Part shown: piece by piece, positions 52,360-62,756 of the stretch
How positions within the stretch are numbered: position 1 is the stretch's first letter
Layout: the number at the start of each line of letters is the position of its first letter
Source of the DNA: Woeseiaceae bacterium
Lineage (GTDB): Bacteria > Pseudomonadota > Gammaproteobacteria > Steroidobacterales > Woeseiaceae
Direction: 5' to 3'
DNA length: 64,000 nucleotides
Assembly: GCA_024640365.1 (NCBI GenBank)
Contig: JAHEFE010000003.1
Location: 62,001-126,000, forward strand
Made by a program: the position numbers and the translations under genes
Notes under the pieces: model-generated
What the model was told of the DNA's origin: nothing
The model's database searches: none
What the model saw: only the letters and a program-made list of their open reading frames with translations

Positions 52360-53880
52360 TCAGACGATTCGAGTGCCTCCCGCTCGACGCGGATCGGCGA
52401 AAACGTTAAAGCCGTTACGCGGGTCATGGGATGCTGCTGCAACTCCGCCGAAGTACATGCCAATTTCCGGGTAACGCTTAACTGCGTGAGCAATTTCAGG
52501 TAGTTGAATGCCAGGCTCAATAGCGACCACAGGCTCGGCGCCGCCAAAGTCTGTGTGTACGCGGGGTTGCCGGATTGCCTGTTCAAGCGACATGTCCAGT
52601 TGTGTGTAATTGACAAAAAACTGGTGCAGGGCGGTGGTTATTCGATCAGCACCGGGTGAGCCGGCAGCAAGGACTTCTACACCGCGGCGCGCGGCGCTCG
52701 GCGCCATATTGGATGGAAGTCTTGTACCAGGTGGCCCGATCAGCAGGCCGCGTGCGTTCAATTCAATTTCGCCCAGACAGTTATTCAGCCAAATTCCAGT
52801 GTCAGGCGCCATTTCTCCAGAGCCGTACCCGGCGGAAGCCGTGATGGCACAAATAAGTCCGTCCGCGTCGACGGCTGATGTGTGTACGGTCGAAGCAGAT
52901 GCCCACTTGTCGAGCAAAAGACCCGACTGCGCCTGCAGCAGCATTTCTGCAACCGCTGCGTCGACATGGACTGCAGAGTTTAGTTTGCGTTTGCGGTAAT
53001 CAAGCGTTGCGGCCTGTACTTCAACCAGGCGTCCGAGGCTTGTCATGTCCCATTGAGAAACAGGTTCACGACTGAATGCCAGCAACATTGCGGCCAGCAT
53101 TGCTCCGCCAATAGCAGGGGCGGGATTTGTGGCAATGTTCCAGTCACCGATTTTAATGCAAAGCGAATCACGAATAACCGCGCTATAGGCGGTCAAATCA
53201 TTGCGAGTTAGCATGCCGCCGCTTTCTTGCAAAAAATCGGCAATACGATGGCCGAGCTCGCCCGTATAAAAAGAGCGTGCTCCTTCTTCCGCGATTAACT
53301 CAAGACTGTCGGCCAGGTGCGGAACATGAATTTTATCGCCCTCTGAACGCAATTGGCCTGAACGATCGTGCAGAGCATTAAAACCATCTTTACTTTTTCC
53401 GAAAATCGGTTTGCCTGAATAGTGCAAATAGTGGTGGCAGGCGCTGGATAGGGGGAAGCCGGCTCGAGTTGCATCAATGCTCCCTTTGAACAGATCTTTC
53501 CATTGCGCAGCGCCGTAGCGTTGCCAGGCCAGTTCTACTGCTGCAAGGGACCCTGGCACACCAACTGAACCGGGGCCAATAATCGTTGTTACACCGCCGC
53601 CGTATTCCATAGTGACTTCGATGCCGCCACGACCGAGCTCTTCAGGATTTAGGCCACGACCTGGGGCATCGACATTGCCGTCGATAGTGATCGGCTTTTC
53701 GCCAGGTTTCCAGACGGTGATGTAGGCGCCGCCTGCCAATCCGCACACTCCCGGCTCTGTGTTCATCGTCAGTAGAGAAGCCGCAAGCGCGCAATCGACG
53801 GCATTGCCGCCGGCGACAGCTACTTCGGCAGCCGCGTCCGCGGCGAGTTGCGACGTTGTCGCAATGGCTACTTTGCTCAT
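52360..53880 (-). CDS. Gamma-glutamyltransferase family protein
   Basis: An Ntn-hydrolase of the GGT family, 506 residues, on average shorter than the secreted E. coli GGT. The autoprocessing region is present as ASTVHTSAVDADG, where the threonine of TVHTS is the expected nucleophile after cleavage. The family blocks GGNAVDCALAASL, VPGSLAAVELAW and GIWLNNCLGEIELN are also seen. No signal peptide is visible, so it may act in the cytoplasm. Substrate preference (glutathione or another gamma-glutamyl compound) is unknown. It precedes the glutathione-linked FrmA gene. Confidence 0.88.
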   Translation of the reverse strand: MSKVAIATTSQLAADAAAEVAVAGGNAVDCALAASLLTMNTEPGVCGLAGGAYITVWKPGEKPITIDGNVDAPGRGLNPEELGRGGIEVTMEYGGGVTTIIGPGSVGVPGSLAAVELAWQRYGAAQWKDLFKGSIDATRAGFPLSSACHHYLHYSGKPIFGKSKDGFNALHDRSGQLRSEGDKIHVPHLADSLELIAEEGARSFYTGELGHRIADFLQESGGMLTRNDLTAYSAVIRDSLCIKIGDWNIATNPAPAIGGAMLAAMLLAFSREPVSQWDMTSLGRLVEVQAATLDYRKRKLNSAVHVDAAVAEMLLQAQSGLLLDKWASASTVHTSAVDADGLICAITASAGYGSGEMAPDTGIWLNNCLGEIELNARGLLIGPPGTRLPSNMAPSAARRGVEVLAAGSPGADRITTALHQFFVNYTQLDMSLEQAIRQPRVHTDFGGAEPVVAIEPGIQLPEIAHAVKRYPEIGMYFGGVAAASHDPRNGFNVFADPRRAGGTRIV

Positions 53881-53929
53881 GATTGACTCGGTTGCAGGCG
53901 GTAACGGGGCAGGCCCGGCCTCGCCGTGA

Positions 53930-55042
<1,113 letters not shown>

Positions 55043-55280
55043 TTATTCGTCTCCATCCAGTGGTATCAGATTTCAGCGCAGACAGTAGCACGGCTTTCCC
55101 GCGCTTTTGAAGTTCTCGCCGTGTTGCGACATGCCCAAGGGTGCTAGTGAAACTGTACTGCGCTGTTCCAGTGTTCAGTTTTCGTTCATAAAAATGTGTA
55201 AAAACAAGTATTTAGATTCAGCAGTAATTCAGGTGAGCACGCTTAGTCTGTCTTCAGGCTCGTAACAAAAGGAATCTCTG

Positions 55281-55712
55281 ATGAAGAATATAACCTGGTG
55301 TTTGGTCTTTGGAGGCGTCCTGTTGTTGGCGTATTCCCCGTCAGGGAATGCCGGCGGAACGGACATCAACGTGTATCCGGTAAATGAGATTTACCAAACT
55401 GATTATCGTTACCAGCGGAACGACCAATATGCTCCGCACTGGATGCAACGGGATCGCAGTTTTTGGCGCTGGTACGGTTACAGCGTTTATCACCATGGCC
55501 GAGAGTATCGCCACCTAAACTGGGCTCGATTGTTCGATCTGTACCTGCATGAGCAGCGTCATGAACAACGGCATCACAAATACGACCGCCACGACTGGAA
55601 TAATGATCGAGCCTATCGGGGCTACGAGCGATACGGCTATGACAGGCACAATAATGGCCATCATCGCGGTGAGCGCCGGCGCGATAATGATGACCGTCGC
55701 AGACGACGTTAG
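55281..55712 (+). CDS. Secreted His/Tyr/Arg-rich protein of unknown function
   Basis: A 143-residue protein with a signal peptide (about 1-24, ending SGNAGG). The rest is unusually rich in Tyr, His, Arg, Asp and Asn, with repeated short units such as YGYDRHNNG and HEQRH, and ends in a run of Arg and Asp. It has no cysteine in the mature part. This composition could bind metal ions or polyanions, but no family is recognised. It has a good terminator, so it is likely its own transcript. Confidence 0.65.
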   Translation: MKNITWCLVFGGVLLLAYSPSGNAGGTDINVYPVNEIYQTDYRYQRNDQYAPHWMQRDRSFWRWYGYSVYHHGREYRHLNWARLFDLYLHEQRHEQRHHKYDRHDWNNDRAYRGYERYGYDRHNNGHHRGERRRDNDDRRRRR

Positions 55713-55749
55713 TGATACAGTGATTCATTATTAGTTCCAGCATAAATAT

Positions 55750-55776
55750 AGCCCGGTCTGCATGGCCGGGCTTTTC
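55750..55776 (+). terminator. Rho-independent terminator
   Basis: A seven-base GC-rich stem (55750-55756 with 55766-55772) with a nine-base loop, followed by TTTTCTTT. It lies 37 bases after the His/Tyr/Arg-rich gene. Confidence 0.85.
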
Positions 55777-55858
55777 TTTGCTTGCCGTTCCTTCTTTAGG
55801 GCTGTAAAAAAGCGGTATCAATAAACGCATCCGAGAACCCGAGGTACACAGCAGCAAA

Positions 55859-56944
55859 ATGGAACTGGATAAATTACGTACGAAGCTTTCTTCGCTTGAT
55901 CAGGAATTGGTAAAATTAATTGCTGCACGCCAGGAAATTGTGGCCGAAATAGGTCGAACCAAAGTAACGAGCGGTAAATCGACTCGCGATTTCAAACGCG
56001 AGAAAGATGTTCTTGACCTTGCCCGCAATACTGCCCATGAGCTGGAGGTGGACCCGGACCTCGCCGAACAAATCATGCAGCTGCTGATTCGGTCTTCTCT
56101 TACTTATCAAGAACGTGATCGGGTCGTCGCGGAGGGCAAGGGTGACGGTCAATCCGTGCTGGTAATTGGTGGCGCCGGTAAAATGGGCGGTTGGTTCGTC
56201 GAGTTTTTTGAATCTCAGGGATTTGAGGTTTTTATCGCTGATCCGGGCGTAGCCGAAGATGATCATCATTTCCCGGACTGGCGGCAGGCGGGCATTGATT
56301 TCGATGTCATCGTTGTTGCAGCGCCCTTGGCAAAGTCCGGAGAAATCCTTGTCGAATTAGCGACGAAGAGCCCAAAGGGTCTAATCTTTGACATAGGATC
56401 CTTAAAAACCCCATTAAAGGAAGGGCTGCACAAATTATGCAAAGCCGGCTGTCGGGTTACCTCCTTACATCCAATGTTTGGTCCTGATACCAGACTGTTA
56501 TCCGGTCGACATCTGATATTTGTGAATGCAGGATGCCCTGACGCTACCGCCCAGGCTAAGGCAATGTTCGCTGCGACGATGGTTGAAAAGCTTGATATGG
56601 AGCTGGATGATCACGATCGCTTGATCGCGTATGTGCTTGGTTTGTCACATGCGCTAAATATTGTATTTTTTACCGCACTTGCGGAGAGTGGGGAGGCCGC
56701 ACCAAAACTCGCGCGGCTTTCATCAACAACGTTTGATTCGCAATTGTTGGTGGCGGCAAATGTCGCTCGAGAAAATCCGCACCTATATTTTGAAATTCAA
56801 AAGCTCAATCAATTCGGGCAGCAACCGCTTGATGCATTATTTGAAGCCGCTGGACGTGTTCGGGAGTTGGTTGCGTCCGGGGATGAGGCGGCTTTCGTCA
56901 AGCTTATGGAAAATGGCAAAGAGTATCTGGCTCGCCGCAGCTAA
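55859..56944 (+). CDS. tyrA: Bifunctional chorismate mutase/prephenate dehydrogenase
   Basis: Two steps of tyrosine synthesis. The 361-residue protein has an AroQ-type chorismate mutase (about 1-90, with LRTKLSSLDQELVKLIAARQ) fused to a prephenate dehydrogenase (about 100-361). The dehydrogenase shows the NAD motif VIGGAGKMGGWF, LIFDIGSLK and the catalytic SLHPMFGPD. This matches the enterobacterial TyrA order. The GGDEF gene follows in the same direction. Confidence 0.96.
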   Translation: MELDKLRTKLSSLDQELVKLIAARQEIVAEIGRTKVTSGKSTRDFKREKDVLDLARNTAHELEVDPDLAEQIMQLLIRSSLTYQERDRVVAEGKGDGQSVLVIGGAGKMGGWFVEFFESQGFEVFIADPGVAEDDHHFPDWRQAGIDFDVIVVAAPLAKSGEILVELATKSPKGLIFDIGSLKTPLKEGLHKLCKAGCRVTSLHPMFGPDTRLLSGRHLIFVNAGCPDATAQAKAMFAATMVEKLDMELDDHDRLIAYVLGLSHALNIVFFTALAESGEAAPKLARLSSTTFDSQLLVAANVARENPHLYFEIQKLNQFGQQPLDALFEAAGRVRELVASGDEAAFVKLMENGKEYLARRS

Positions 56945-57031
56945 ATTGAGTCTTCGGGTCAGTAGCGGCCCGGATCATGCTATAGATAGTATTATCGAGA
57001 ATGATATTTGGGATTAGCCGGGCGCAAAGAG

Positions 57032-58135
57032 ATGCTTAGTGACAATGATCAACAGGCGGTAGCCGACAGACTGAGGCGACAATTGGCACAGCTGACCGAA
57101 GAGTCGGCGAAGAATGAAAAGATATTGCGCCGCGCGCAGCGACTCGAGCTTGATTTGCTGGAGGCCGAGGATCTGGCTAATCTGTTTCATCAGATTATTG
57201 ACGGTCTGGCGGCAAGCTATGGTTTGCAACAAGTTACCCTGGTTCTTTGTGATCCTGATCATGAGGTAAGACATCTCTTGATTGCGGGTGGCAATCAGCC
57301 TGAAGAGTTTCGGGAACTAAAGTTTGTTGACGGTTTGAGCGGACTCGCGCCCCAATACGTGGCAATGCGAGCTCCATGGCTTGGTTCGTACGCTGCGGCG
57401 GACCATCAGTTGTTGTTTCCGGGGAGTGTCGCCTTAAAGAGTGTCGCGCTTATTCCGTTGCAGCGTCAGGGCAGGCTGATGGGCAGCATTAATTTTGGCA
57501 GCGACAACCCTCATCGATACACCGACGATCATTTTACTGACGTGCTGGCTCACCTCGGTACTATCGCCTCATTCGCCCTTGAGAACGCCGTCAATCGTGC
57601 GCGACTGTTTCGCACTGGCTCCATAGACGTGCTGACAGGCTGGCACAATCGCCGTTACTTGCAGGCTCGCTTGAAAGAAGAGCTCGGTCGTTCTAAGCGT
57701 GAGCGCTGCATGGTTAGTTGCCTGATGCTCGATCTTGATAACTTCAAAAGAATTAATGACAGTCATGGGCATCTCGCGGGTGATGCAGTGTTGCGTGAGG
57801 TCGCTCAAAGAATTGAATCCGAAATTCGCGTTAATGACGTGGCTGCACGTTATGGCGGCGAGGAATTCGTGGTTCTGCTACCGGCGACAAATTTGCGAGG
57901 TGCGAATGTAATTGCGGAGCGCATTCGGGGCGCTGTTTGTGCTGAACCTGTCGAGATGGGTCATGGTGTGGCTGAAATTGTTACCTTGTCCGTTGGCGTT
58001 GCAGGAGTGATGCCGGAAAATAGTGAGAACGATTTGAAAACGATAGGTGAATCATTATTGGCGCACGCTGATGTTGCCCTTTATGCCGCGAAGTCAGCAG
58101 GTCGTAATTGCGTTCGGCAGGACCCGCCCAAGTAG
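57032..58135 (+). CDS. GAF-like (DUF484-type) sensor with GGDEF diguanylate cyclase
   Basis: A 367-residue cytoplasmic protein: N-terminal coiled coil (about 10-42), a GAF/DUF484-like sensor (about 43-195), and a GGDEF domain (about 200-365). The active site is GGEEF at 275-279, and the inhibitory RxxD site (RVND, 266-269) is present, so a working, product-inhibited cyclic-di-GMP synthase is expected. A TTG at 57008 would add eight residues. It follows tyrA. Confidence 0.93.
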   Translation: MLSDNDQQAVADRLRRQLAQLTEESAKNEKILRRAQRLELDLLEAEDLANLFHQIIDGLAASYGLQQVTLVLCDPDHEVRHLLIAGGNQPEEFRELKFVDGLSGLAPQYVAMRAPWLGSYAAADHQLLFPGSVALKSVALIPLQRQGRLMGSINFGSDNPHRYTDDHFTDVLAHLGTIASFALENAVNRARLFRTGSIDVLTGWHNRRYLQARLKEELGRSKRERCMVSCLMLDLDNFKRINDSHGHLAGDAVLREVAQRIESEIRVNDVAARYGGEEFVVLLPATNLRGANVIAERIRGAVCAEPVEMGHGVAEIVTLSVGVAGVMPENSENDLKTIGESLLAHADVALYAAKSAGRNCVRQDPPK

Positions 58136-58177
58136 ACTCGTAAAGTTCGTCTCGCGTGGCTACCACTTTGCAGCATG

Positions 58178-58195
58178 TACAAATCCAGATTTGTA
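58178..58195. repeat. 18-bp palindrome at the GGDEF/btuC convergent end
   Basis: A perfect seven-base inverted repeat (58178-58184 with 58189-58195) with a four-base centre, in the 102-base gap between convergent genes. Without a T-tract it is unlikely to be a terminator. It might be a protein-binding operator, or chance. Confidence 0.5.
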
Positions 58196-58237
58196 ATTCA
58201 AGTCTGCGCCGGATGTGCCGCTCTCAATGTGGGCACT

Positions 58238-59221
58238 CTAAAATGAACGTCGGCTGCGACTCATCAGTATCAGAAATAGCGGCACGCCGATAATCGCTGT
58301 TAACGCCCCAACAGGTAGTTGCCTTGGAGCCAGAAGAGTCCTCGCTAGCGTGTCCGCTATGACTAGCAGGCAGCCTCCTGCGATAGCGGAAGCGGGGAGC
58401 ACGATTCGATGATCGCTCCCGGCAACGAGGCGAACAAGATGCGGCACCACTAGCCCGACAAAACCAATCGCCCCAGCTGTAGTCACTGAGACTGCGGTTG
58501 CCAATGAAGTTGCTATGAAGATGGCCAGGCGAAAAGGCGCTACAGGCAAGCCGACGATCGCCGCCTGTAATTCACCACGGGCGAGAATGTTCAGGTGGCG
58601 CGCTACCAGCATTCCAGCAACCAGCAAGACTCCCAGCAACCACAAGCTTTCTCCGGGCGCATAGGCAAAGCTGAAATCACCCATCAGCCAAAAGAGCATT
58701 CCGCGCAAGCTTTGGTCGGGGCTGAGCGCTAGTAGCAGGGTTGTCGCGGCGGTAAAGCCCGCGGCAAGGACAACGCCGGTTAACAATAAACGAGTTGGCG
58801 TCCAGCTGCCGGTGCCGGTGGCAATTGCAAATACGAGAATCATCGCGCCGATGGCGCCGCCGAAGGCTGCCAAGTCTACGAAGGTGCTGCTCCATCCCAG
58901 CATGAGGCCCAATAATGCCGCCACGGCTGCTCCTCCGGAGCTGCCAAGGATATAAGGCTCCGCGAGTGGATTGCGTAACAGAACTTGCATTAATACGCCG
59001 GCGACCGCGAGCAAACCACCGACCGCGAATGCTGTCAGCGCGCGCGGCAGGCGTAATTCGATAATCAGACTGCGAGTATGTTCCGAACCGCCGCCACTCA
59101 ACGCAAGCCATAACTCGCCCCAGCTAATGTCAGCGCTACCGGCTGCGAGCGACAGCAAGAGAGACAAGAGTGTGGCAATGGCCAGGATGCTAAACAGCAG
59201 GCCTAGGCGGGGCAGGTTCAA
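58238..59221 (-). CDS. btuC: Cobalamin/iron ABC permease, BtuC-like (FecCD family)
   Basis: A 327-residue inner-membrane permease of the FecCD/BtuC class with about ten hydrophobic segments. Signatures include LRLPRALTAFAVGGLLAVAG, MQVLLRNPLAEPYILGSSGG and GAIGFVGLVVPHLVRLV. No other permease of this class is in the window, so it is the likely partner of BtuF and BtuD. It is not next to them, and it has no riboswitch in front. An iron-siderophore role remains possible. Confidence 0.86.
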   Translation of the reverse strand: MNLPRLGLLFSILAIATLLSLLLSLAAGSADISWGELWLALSGGGSEHTRSLIIELRLPRALTAFAVGGLLAVAGVLMQVLLRNPLAEPYILGSSGGAAVAALLGLMLGWSSTFVDLAAFGGAIGAMILVFAIATGTGSWTPTRLLLTGVVLAAGFTAATTLLLALSPDQSLRGMLFWLMGDFSFAYAPGESLWLLGVLLVAGMLVARHLNILARGELQAAIVGLPVAPFRLAIFIATSLATAVSVTTAGAIGFVGLVVPHLVRLVAGSDHRIVLPASAIAGGCLLVIADTLARTLLAPRQLPVGALTAIIGVPLFLILMSRSRRSF

Positions 59222-59327
59222 GTTGCAGCTCCTTCAGTTAACACAAGGCTAATCAATGGTTGGCAATGGTACAAGCACAGGATTGAAGAGAGATGTAAAA
59301 TATGGGCAGGAGTTTTGAGAACGAGTT

Positions 59328-59909
59328 ATGGCTGGAGATTGCATAGATTCGGAAGGATATCGCGCAAACGTTGGCATTATTGTGTGCAACGCTAACGCGA
59401 AGGTATTGCTCGGTGGGCGCATTGGCGCCAAGGGTTGGCAATTCCCGCAAGGGGGTATGGCCGCTGGCGAGACTGTGGAAGATGCCATGTACCGGGAGCT
59501 CGAGGAAGAAGTTGGTCTGCAAAAGGCAGATGTCGAGATACTCGGAGTAACCCGCGATTGGTTGCGGTACAAACTGCCGGAACAGTTCGTCCGCAAGCAT
59601 AGTGAGCCATTGTGTATTGGCCAAAAGCAACGTTGGTTCATGTTGCGGTTGGCTGGTTCAGAGGATCGAATTTCGCTTGAAAAGAGTCACACACCAGAAT
59701 TTGATCGCTGGCGCTGGGTAGAATTTTGGCGACCGGTAAACGAGGTTATCTATTTCAAGCGCAGGGTCTATGCACGGGCGCTGCATGAACTGGGGCCTCA
59801 TGTCTTCCCGGATGGCGTGCCGGATCGGCCTCGCTGGTGGCCGAGGCGCTGGCGCGTAGTCTTTGATAAGGACATAAGGCGTTACCTCACGGACGACCCG
59901 GAGAGTTAA
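59328..59909 (+). CDS. rppH: RNA pyrophosphohydrolase RppH
   Basis: Removes pyrophosphate from mRNA 5' ends to start decay. The 193-residue protein has an intact Nudix box at about 42-64 (GGMAAGETVEDAMYRELEEE and on). The start is family-typical, with GYRANVGIIVCN following the ATG closely, and it has a C-terminal extension relative to E. coli RppH. It diverges from btuC. Confidence 0.96.
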   Translation: MAGDCIDSEGYRANVGIIVCNANAKVLLGGRIGAKGWQFPQGGMAAGETVEDAMYRELEEEVGLQKADVEILGVTRDWLRYKLPEQFVRKHSEPLCIGQKQRWFMLRLAGSEDRISLEKSHTPEFDRWRWVEFWRPVNEVIYFKRRVYARALHELGPHVFPDGVPDRPRWWPRRWRVVFDKDIRRYLTDDPES

Positions 59910-60007
59910 TGGCCGGATTGCCGGAGTGCGAGTATTCTGGCGGTCAAGCTTTCGTATTCACGGTGGTCAACGTAACATAGCGCCTTTCTTTTGCCCGGCA
60001 GTTCCGC

Positions 60008-60727
60008 ATGGCTAGACATCAAAAATCAGCGCATCAAGGTCACAGTAGTCAGTTCTGGTTATTCCGGGGGCTCGCTCTTGTCGTTGTCGTTTTGGCGGGA
60101 TATCTCATCTTTGAGCTGGGGCGCATTCAAGCTGATTACAACGTAGTCGATGTGGCGGCGGAAAGACGCTCCTACGAAGATCGCATCGCAGGACTAGAAA
60201 GTGAGATACGTGCACTCCGCGAGCAGATTGCTTTGTTGCAAACTGACGCTGTAGTAGATCGCGAAGGTTACAAGGATGTCGAGGCGCGCCTCGCACGGTT
60301 ACGTAACAAAATTCAGGAGCAGTTGGAAACAATTGAGTTCTATCGTGGAATTGTTGCGCCGGCTGATGGTCAGAAGGGGCTACGGGTACAAGATTTCAAG
60401 ATTCGGAAGAGTTCCGTTGAAGGTGTATTCGATGCTCGGCTCGTACTCATACAGACCATGCGGCATGATCGGACTGTAAAGGGTGAGGTGAACCTAACGA
60501 TAGACGGTTCTCGGTCTGGTTCCCCAGTTACGCTTGAGTTGGCAAGCATGTTGCCGGAAGGAGAGAAGTCAGCGTGGCCGTATTCGTTCCGGTATTTTCA
60601 GAATTTTGAGCGTGAACTTAGATTGCCGCAAGGGTTTGTGCCGGAAACAGTAAATATTGAGCTCGACTCGCAAAGCAAGTCAGTGCCCGATGTTAAGCAA
60701 GATTTCGCCTGGCAAGTTGATCAATAA
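60008..60727 (+). CDS. DUF6776-like membrane-anchored coiled-coil protein
   Basis: A 239-residue protein with a short cytoplasmic tail, one membrane helix (about 18-39), a coiled coil (about 50-115) and a C-terminal beta-rich domain. The phrase IEFYRGIVAPADGQKGLRVQ is characteristic of the DUF6776 family, often found next to bactofilin and erpA. Function is unknown; it may cooperate with bactofilin in envelope organisation. It precedes the bactofilin by 13 bases. Confidence 0.8.
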   Translation: MARHQKSAHQGHSSQFWLFRGLALVVVVLAGYLIFELGRIQADYNVVDVAAERRSYEDRIAGLESEIRALREQIALLQTDAVVDREGYKDVEARLARLRNKIQEQLETIEFYRGIVAPADGQKGLRVQDFKIRKSSVEGVFDARLVLIQTMRHDRTVKGEVNLTIDGSRSGSPVTLELASMLPEGEKSAWPYSFRYFQNFERELRLPQGFVPETVNIELDSQSKSVPDVKQDFAWQVDQ

Positions 60728-60740
60728 GAGGGAGTCATTA

Positions 60741-61166
60741 ATGTTCGGTCGTAAACAGCGCAGGCATAACGTCATAAATACTCTGGTGGGGTCAAATACG
60801 ACGTTGAAGGGAGATGTCTATTTTGTTGGTGGTTGCCATGTGGATGGTACGGTACACGGCAATATCAGCGCGGATCCCGATACCAATTCGGCGCTTAGCG
60901 TAAGTGAAGACGGTAGCGTTGAGGGCGGCGTAACTGTTCCCTACGTGACTCTGAACGGTATTATTAAAGGTGATGTGTTTGCAAATCAGAGGGTTGAGTT
61001 GGGGTCGACGGCGCGCGTTATTGGTAATGTTTATTACAATCTGATTGAAATGGCTATTGGCGCCGAAATAAATGGCAAACTGGTTCACCAGCCTGAAGGT
61101 AAAGTACCTTTGCTGGAACAATCGAGTAAAATAGTAGTACCTGCAGGCGCGGATGACCAAGCCTGA
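60741..61166 (+). CDS. Bactofilin family cytoskeletal protein
   Basis: A 141-residue bactofilin (polymer-forming). It has the right-handed beta-helix repeats with glycine-hydrophobic periodicity, including GGCHVDGTVHGNI, EDGSVEGGVTVPYVTLNGIIKGDVFANQRVEL and ARVIGNVYYNLIEM. It would polymerise into filaments that help place envelope machinery. I use the ATG at 60741, preceded by GAGGGAG. It is co-directional with the DUF6776-like and erpA genes. Confidence 0.94.
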   Translation: MFGRKQRRHNVINTLVGSNTTLKGDVYFVGGCHVDGTVHGNISADPDTNSALSVSEDGSVEGGVTVPYVTLNGIIKGDVFANQRVELGSTARVIGNVYYNLIEMAIGAEINGKLVHQPEGKVPLLEQSSKIVVPAGADDQA

Positions 61167-61189
61167 TTTTCTAATCCAGAGACATTGAT

Positions 61190-61558
61190 ATGCAAGAAGC
61201 AACCCCGGTAATTGGCTCTAGCGCGGCCCCTGCACCGCTCGTTTTTACGGATGCGGCTGCACAAAAGGTCGGTCAGCTGATCGAGGAAGAAGCTAATCCA
61301 GCGCTCAAATTGAGAGTCTACATCTCTGGTGGCGGCTGTTCAGGGTTTCAGTACGGATTCACCTTTGACGAAAGCGTTGAGGAAGGCGATACCCAGGTTG
61401 AAAATCACGGCGTAGTACTATTGGTCGACCCAATGAGTGTGCAATACCTGATGGGTGCTGAAATTGATTATAAGGAGGGTCTGGAGGGTGCACAGTTTAT
61501 TATTCGCAATCCAAATGCGAGTACTACCTGTGGTTGTGGCTCGTCTTTTTCGGTGTAG
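61190..61558 (+). CDS. erpA: Iron-sulfur cluster insertion protein ErpA
   Basis: An A-type Fe-S carrier, 122 residues. The three cluster cysteines are visible: C50 in [10 protein letters not shown] and C114 and C116 in [10 protein letters not shown]. Length and the C-terminal CGCGSSF are typical of ErpA. It delivers clusters to apoproteins in the cytosol. It stands at the end of the DUF6776/bactofilin run, convergent with anmK. Confidence 0.96.
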   Translation: MQEATPVIGSSAAPAPLVFTDAAAQKVGQLIEEEANPALKLRVYISGGGCSGFQYGFTFDESVEEGDTQVENHGVVLLVDPMSVQYLMGAEIDYKEGLEGAQFIIRNPNASTTCGCGSSFSV

Positions 61559-61619
61559 TCATCTAGAGCACTCGTAGGGCCGGCGTGCTCTGCCGCTAAT
61601 TCCAAATTGCTGTTGCGGT

Positions 61620-62729
61620 TTACGGGAAAATGCTGCCCATGATGGCTGCATGACTGGCCCCTGTAACCGAAGGCAAATTTCCCGGTTTACCCTCTATACA
61701 TCGTTTCGCCAGCCAGGCGAACGCACAAGCCTCGACCCAGTCGACATCAAGTCCAATATCGCTGGTCTTTGCGATAGTTGCCTCATTGGCTAGCTCATTT
61801 CGCAGGCGCCGCATCAGTTCCGTGTTGTGTGCTCCACCTCCACAGACGAAGACCTCCGGATTCTCCCCGCCGTATGTCCTGATAGCAGTAGCAATGCTAT
61901 TCACAGTTAGCGAGCATAATGTGCTTTGTATATCGGCACTGGTCGGGGTTGGGCGGTTTTTCAAAAATGACTGCAGCCAGTGAAGATTGAAATACTCGAG
62001 CCCTGTACTTTTGGGCGCATTGGCACTGAAATAAGGGTCGTTCAACAATTCTTCGAGGAGTGCTACAGCGGTAGCGCCTGAAGCCGCAAGCTTGCCATTT
62101 GAGTCGTATGAACTTCCCTGCTGTTCCCAGATCCAGGCATCCATCAAGGTGTTGCCTGGGCCACTATCAAAGCCGGTAACCGGTGACGTGTCTGCAGGTA
62201 GCAGGGTGAGATTCGCAATACCTCCGATGTTCAGGATGACGCGATTGTAATCGAGGCGACGAAATAACCATTCGTGAAACGCCGGCGCGAGTGGCGCCCC
62301 TTCTCCGCCGAGGGCCATGTCACGGCGGCGAAAATCCGCGACGGTCATTATGCCGGTGCCGGCTGCTATAACATGGGGGTCACCAATTTGAAGAGTAAAA
62401 GGAGTGTCTATTCGAGGTCGATGACGAATGGTTTGTCCGTGGCTGCCGATTGCTCTCACGGCACTCGCGGCGACGCCGGCTTTTTGCAGCAGGGCGTTGG
62501 CCGCATCCCGAAAGCACTCGCCAACCCAGTGATCAAGCATGCCGATGTCATCAACGGTACATTCATTGGGCGCATTGATTGCCCGACGCAACCTGTCTCG
62601 CAGTTCACTGGGATAGTCTCGGCTACAAGTAGCCTGGAGGTCGCAGGAAGAGTCGTCCAAACTGACGAGAGCGGCGTCGATGCCATCCATGCTCGTGCCA
62701 GACATCAGGCCTACAAATAATTCAGCCAT
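61620..62729 (-). CDS. anmK: 1,6-anhydro-N-acetylmuramic acid kinase
   Basis: Phosphorylates anhMurNAc released by peptidoglycan recycling. The 369-residue protein has the ATP-binding start GLMSGTSMDGIDAALV, the IGSHGQTIRHRP block, ILNIGGIANLTLLP, FDSGPGNTLMDAWI and a C-terminal VFVCGGGAHN. It joins ampD at 33.4 kb in the same recycling pathway. It lies 27 bp after the M23 peptidase gene, in the same direction. Confidence 0.96.
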   Translation of the reverse strand: MAELFVGLMSGTSMDGIDAALVSLDDSSCDLQATCSRDYPSELRDRLRRAINAPNECTVDDIGMLDHWVGECFRDAANALLQKAGVAASAVRAIGSHGQTIRHRPRIDTPFTLQIGDPHVIAAGTGIMTVADFRRRDMALGGEGAPLAPAFHEWLFRRLDYNRVILNIGGIANLTLLPADTSPVTGFDSGPGNTLMDAWIWEQQGSSYDSNGKLAASGATAVALLEELLNDPYFSANAPKSTGLEYFNLHWLQSFLKNRPTPTSADIQSTLCSLTVNSIATAIRTYGGENPEVFVCGGGAHNTELMRRLRNELANEATIAKTSDIGLDVDWVEACAFAWLAKRCIEGKPGNLPSVTGASHAAIMGSIFP

Positions 62730-62756
62730 AGTTTTGCGGGCCCTTGGGGTAGCCCT

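Noticed and set aside
61565-61591. Hairpin between erpA and anmK
   Set aside because: A seven-base stem with a 13-base loop but no T-tract; not convincing as a terminator, though it may be one end of a convergent pair.
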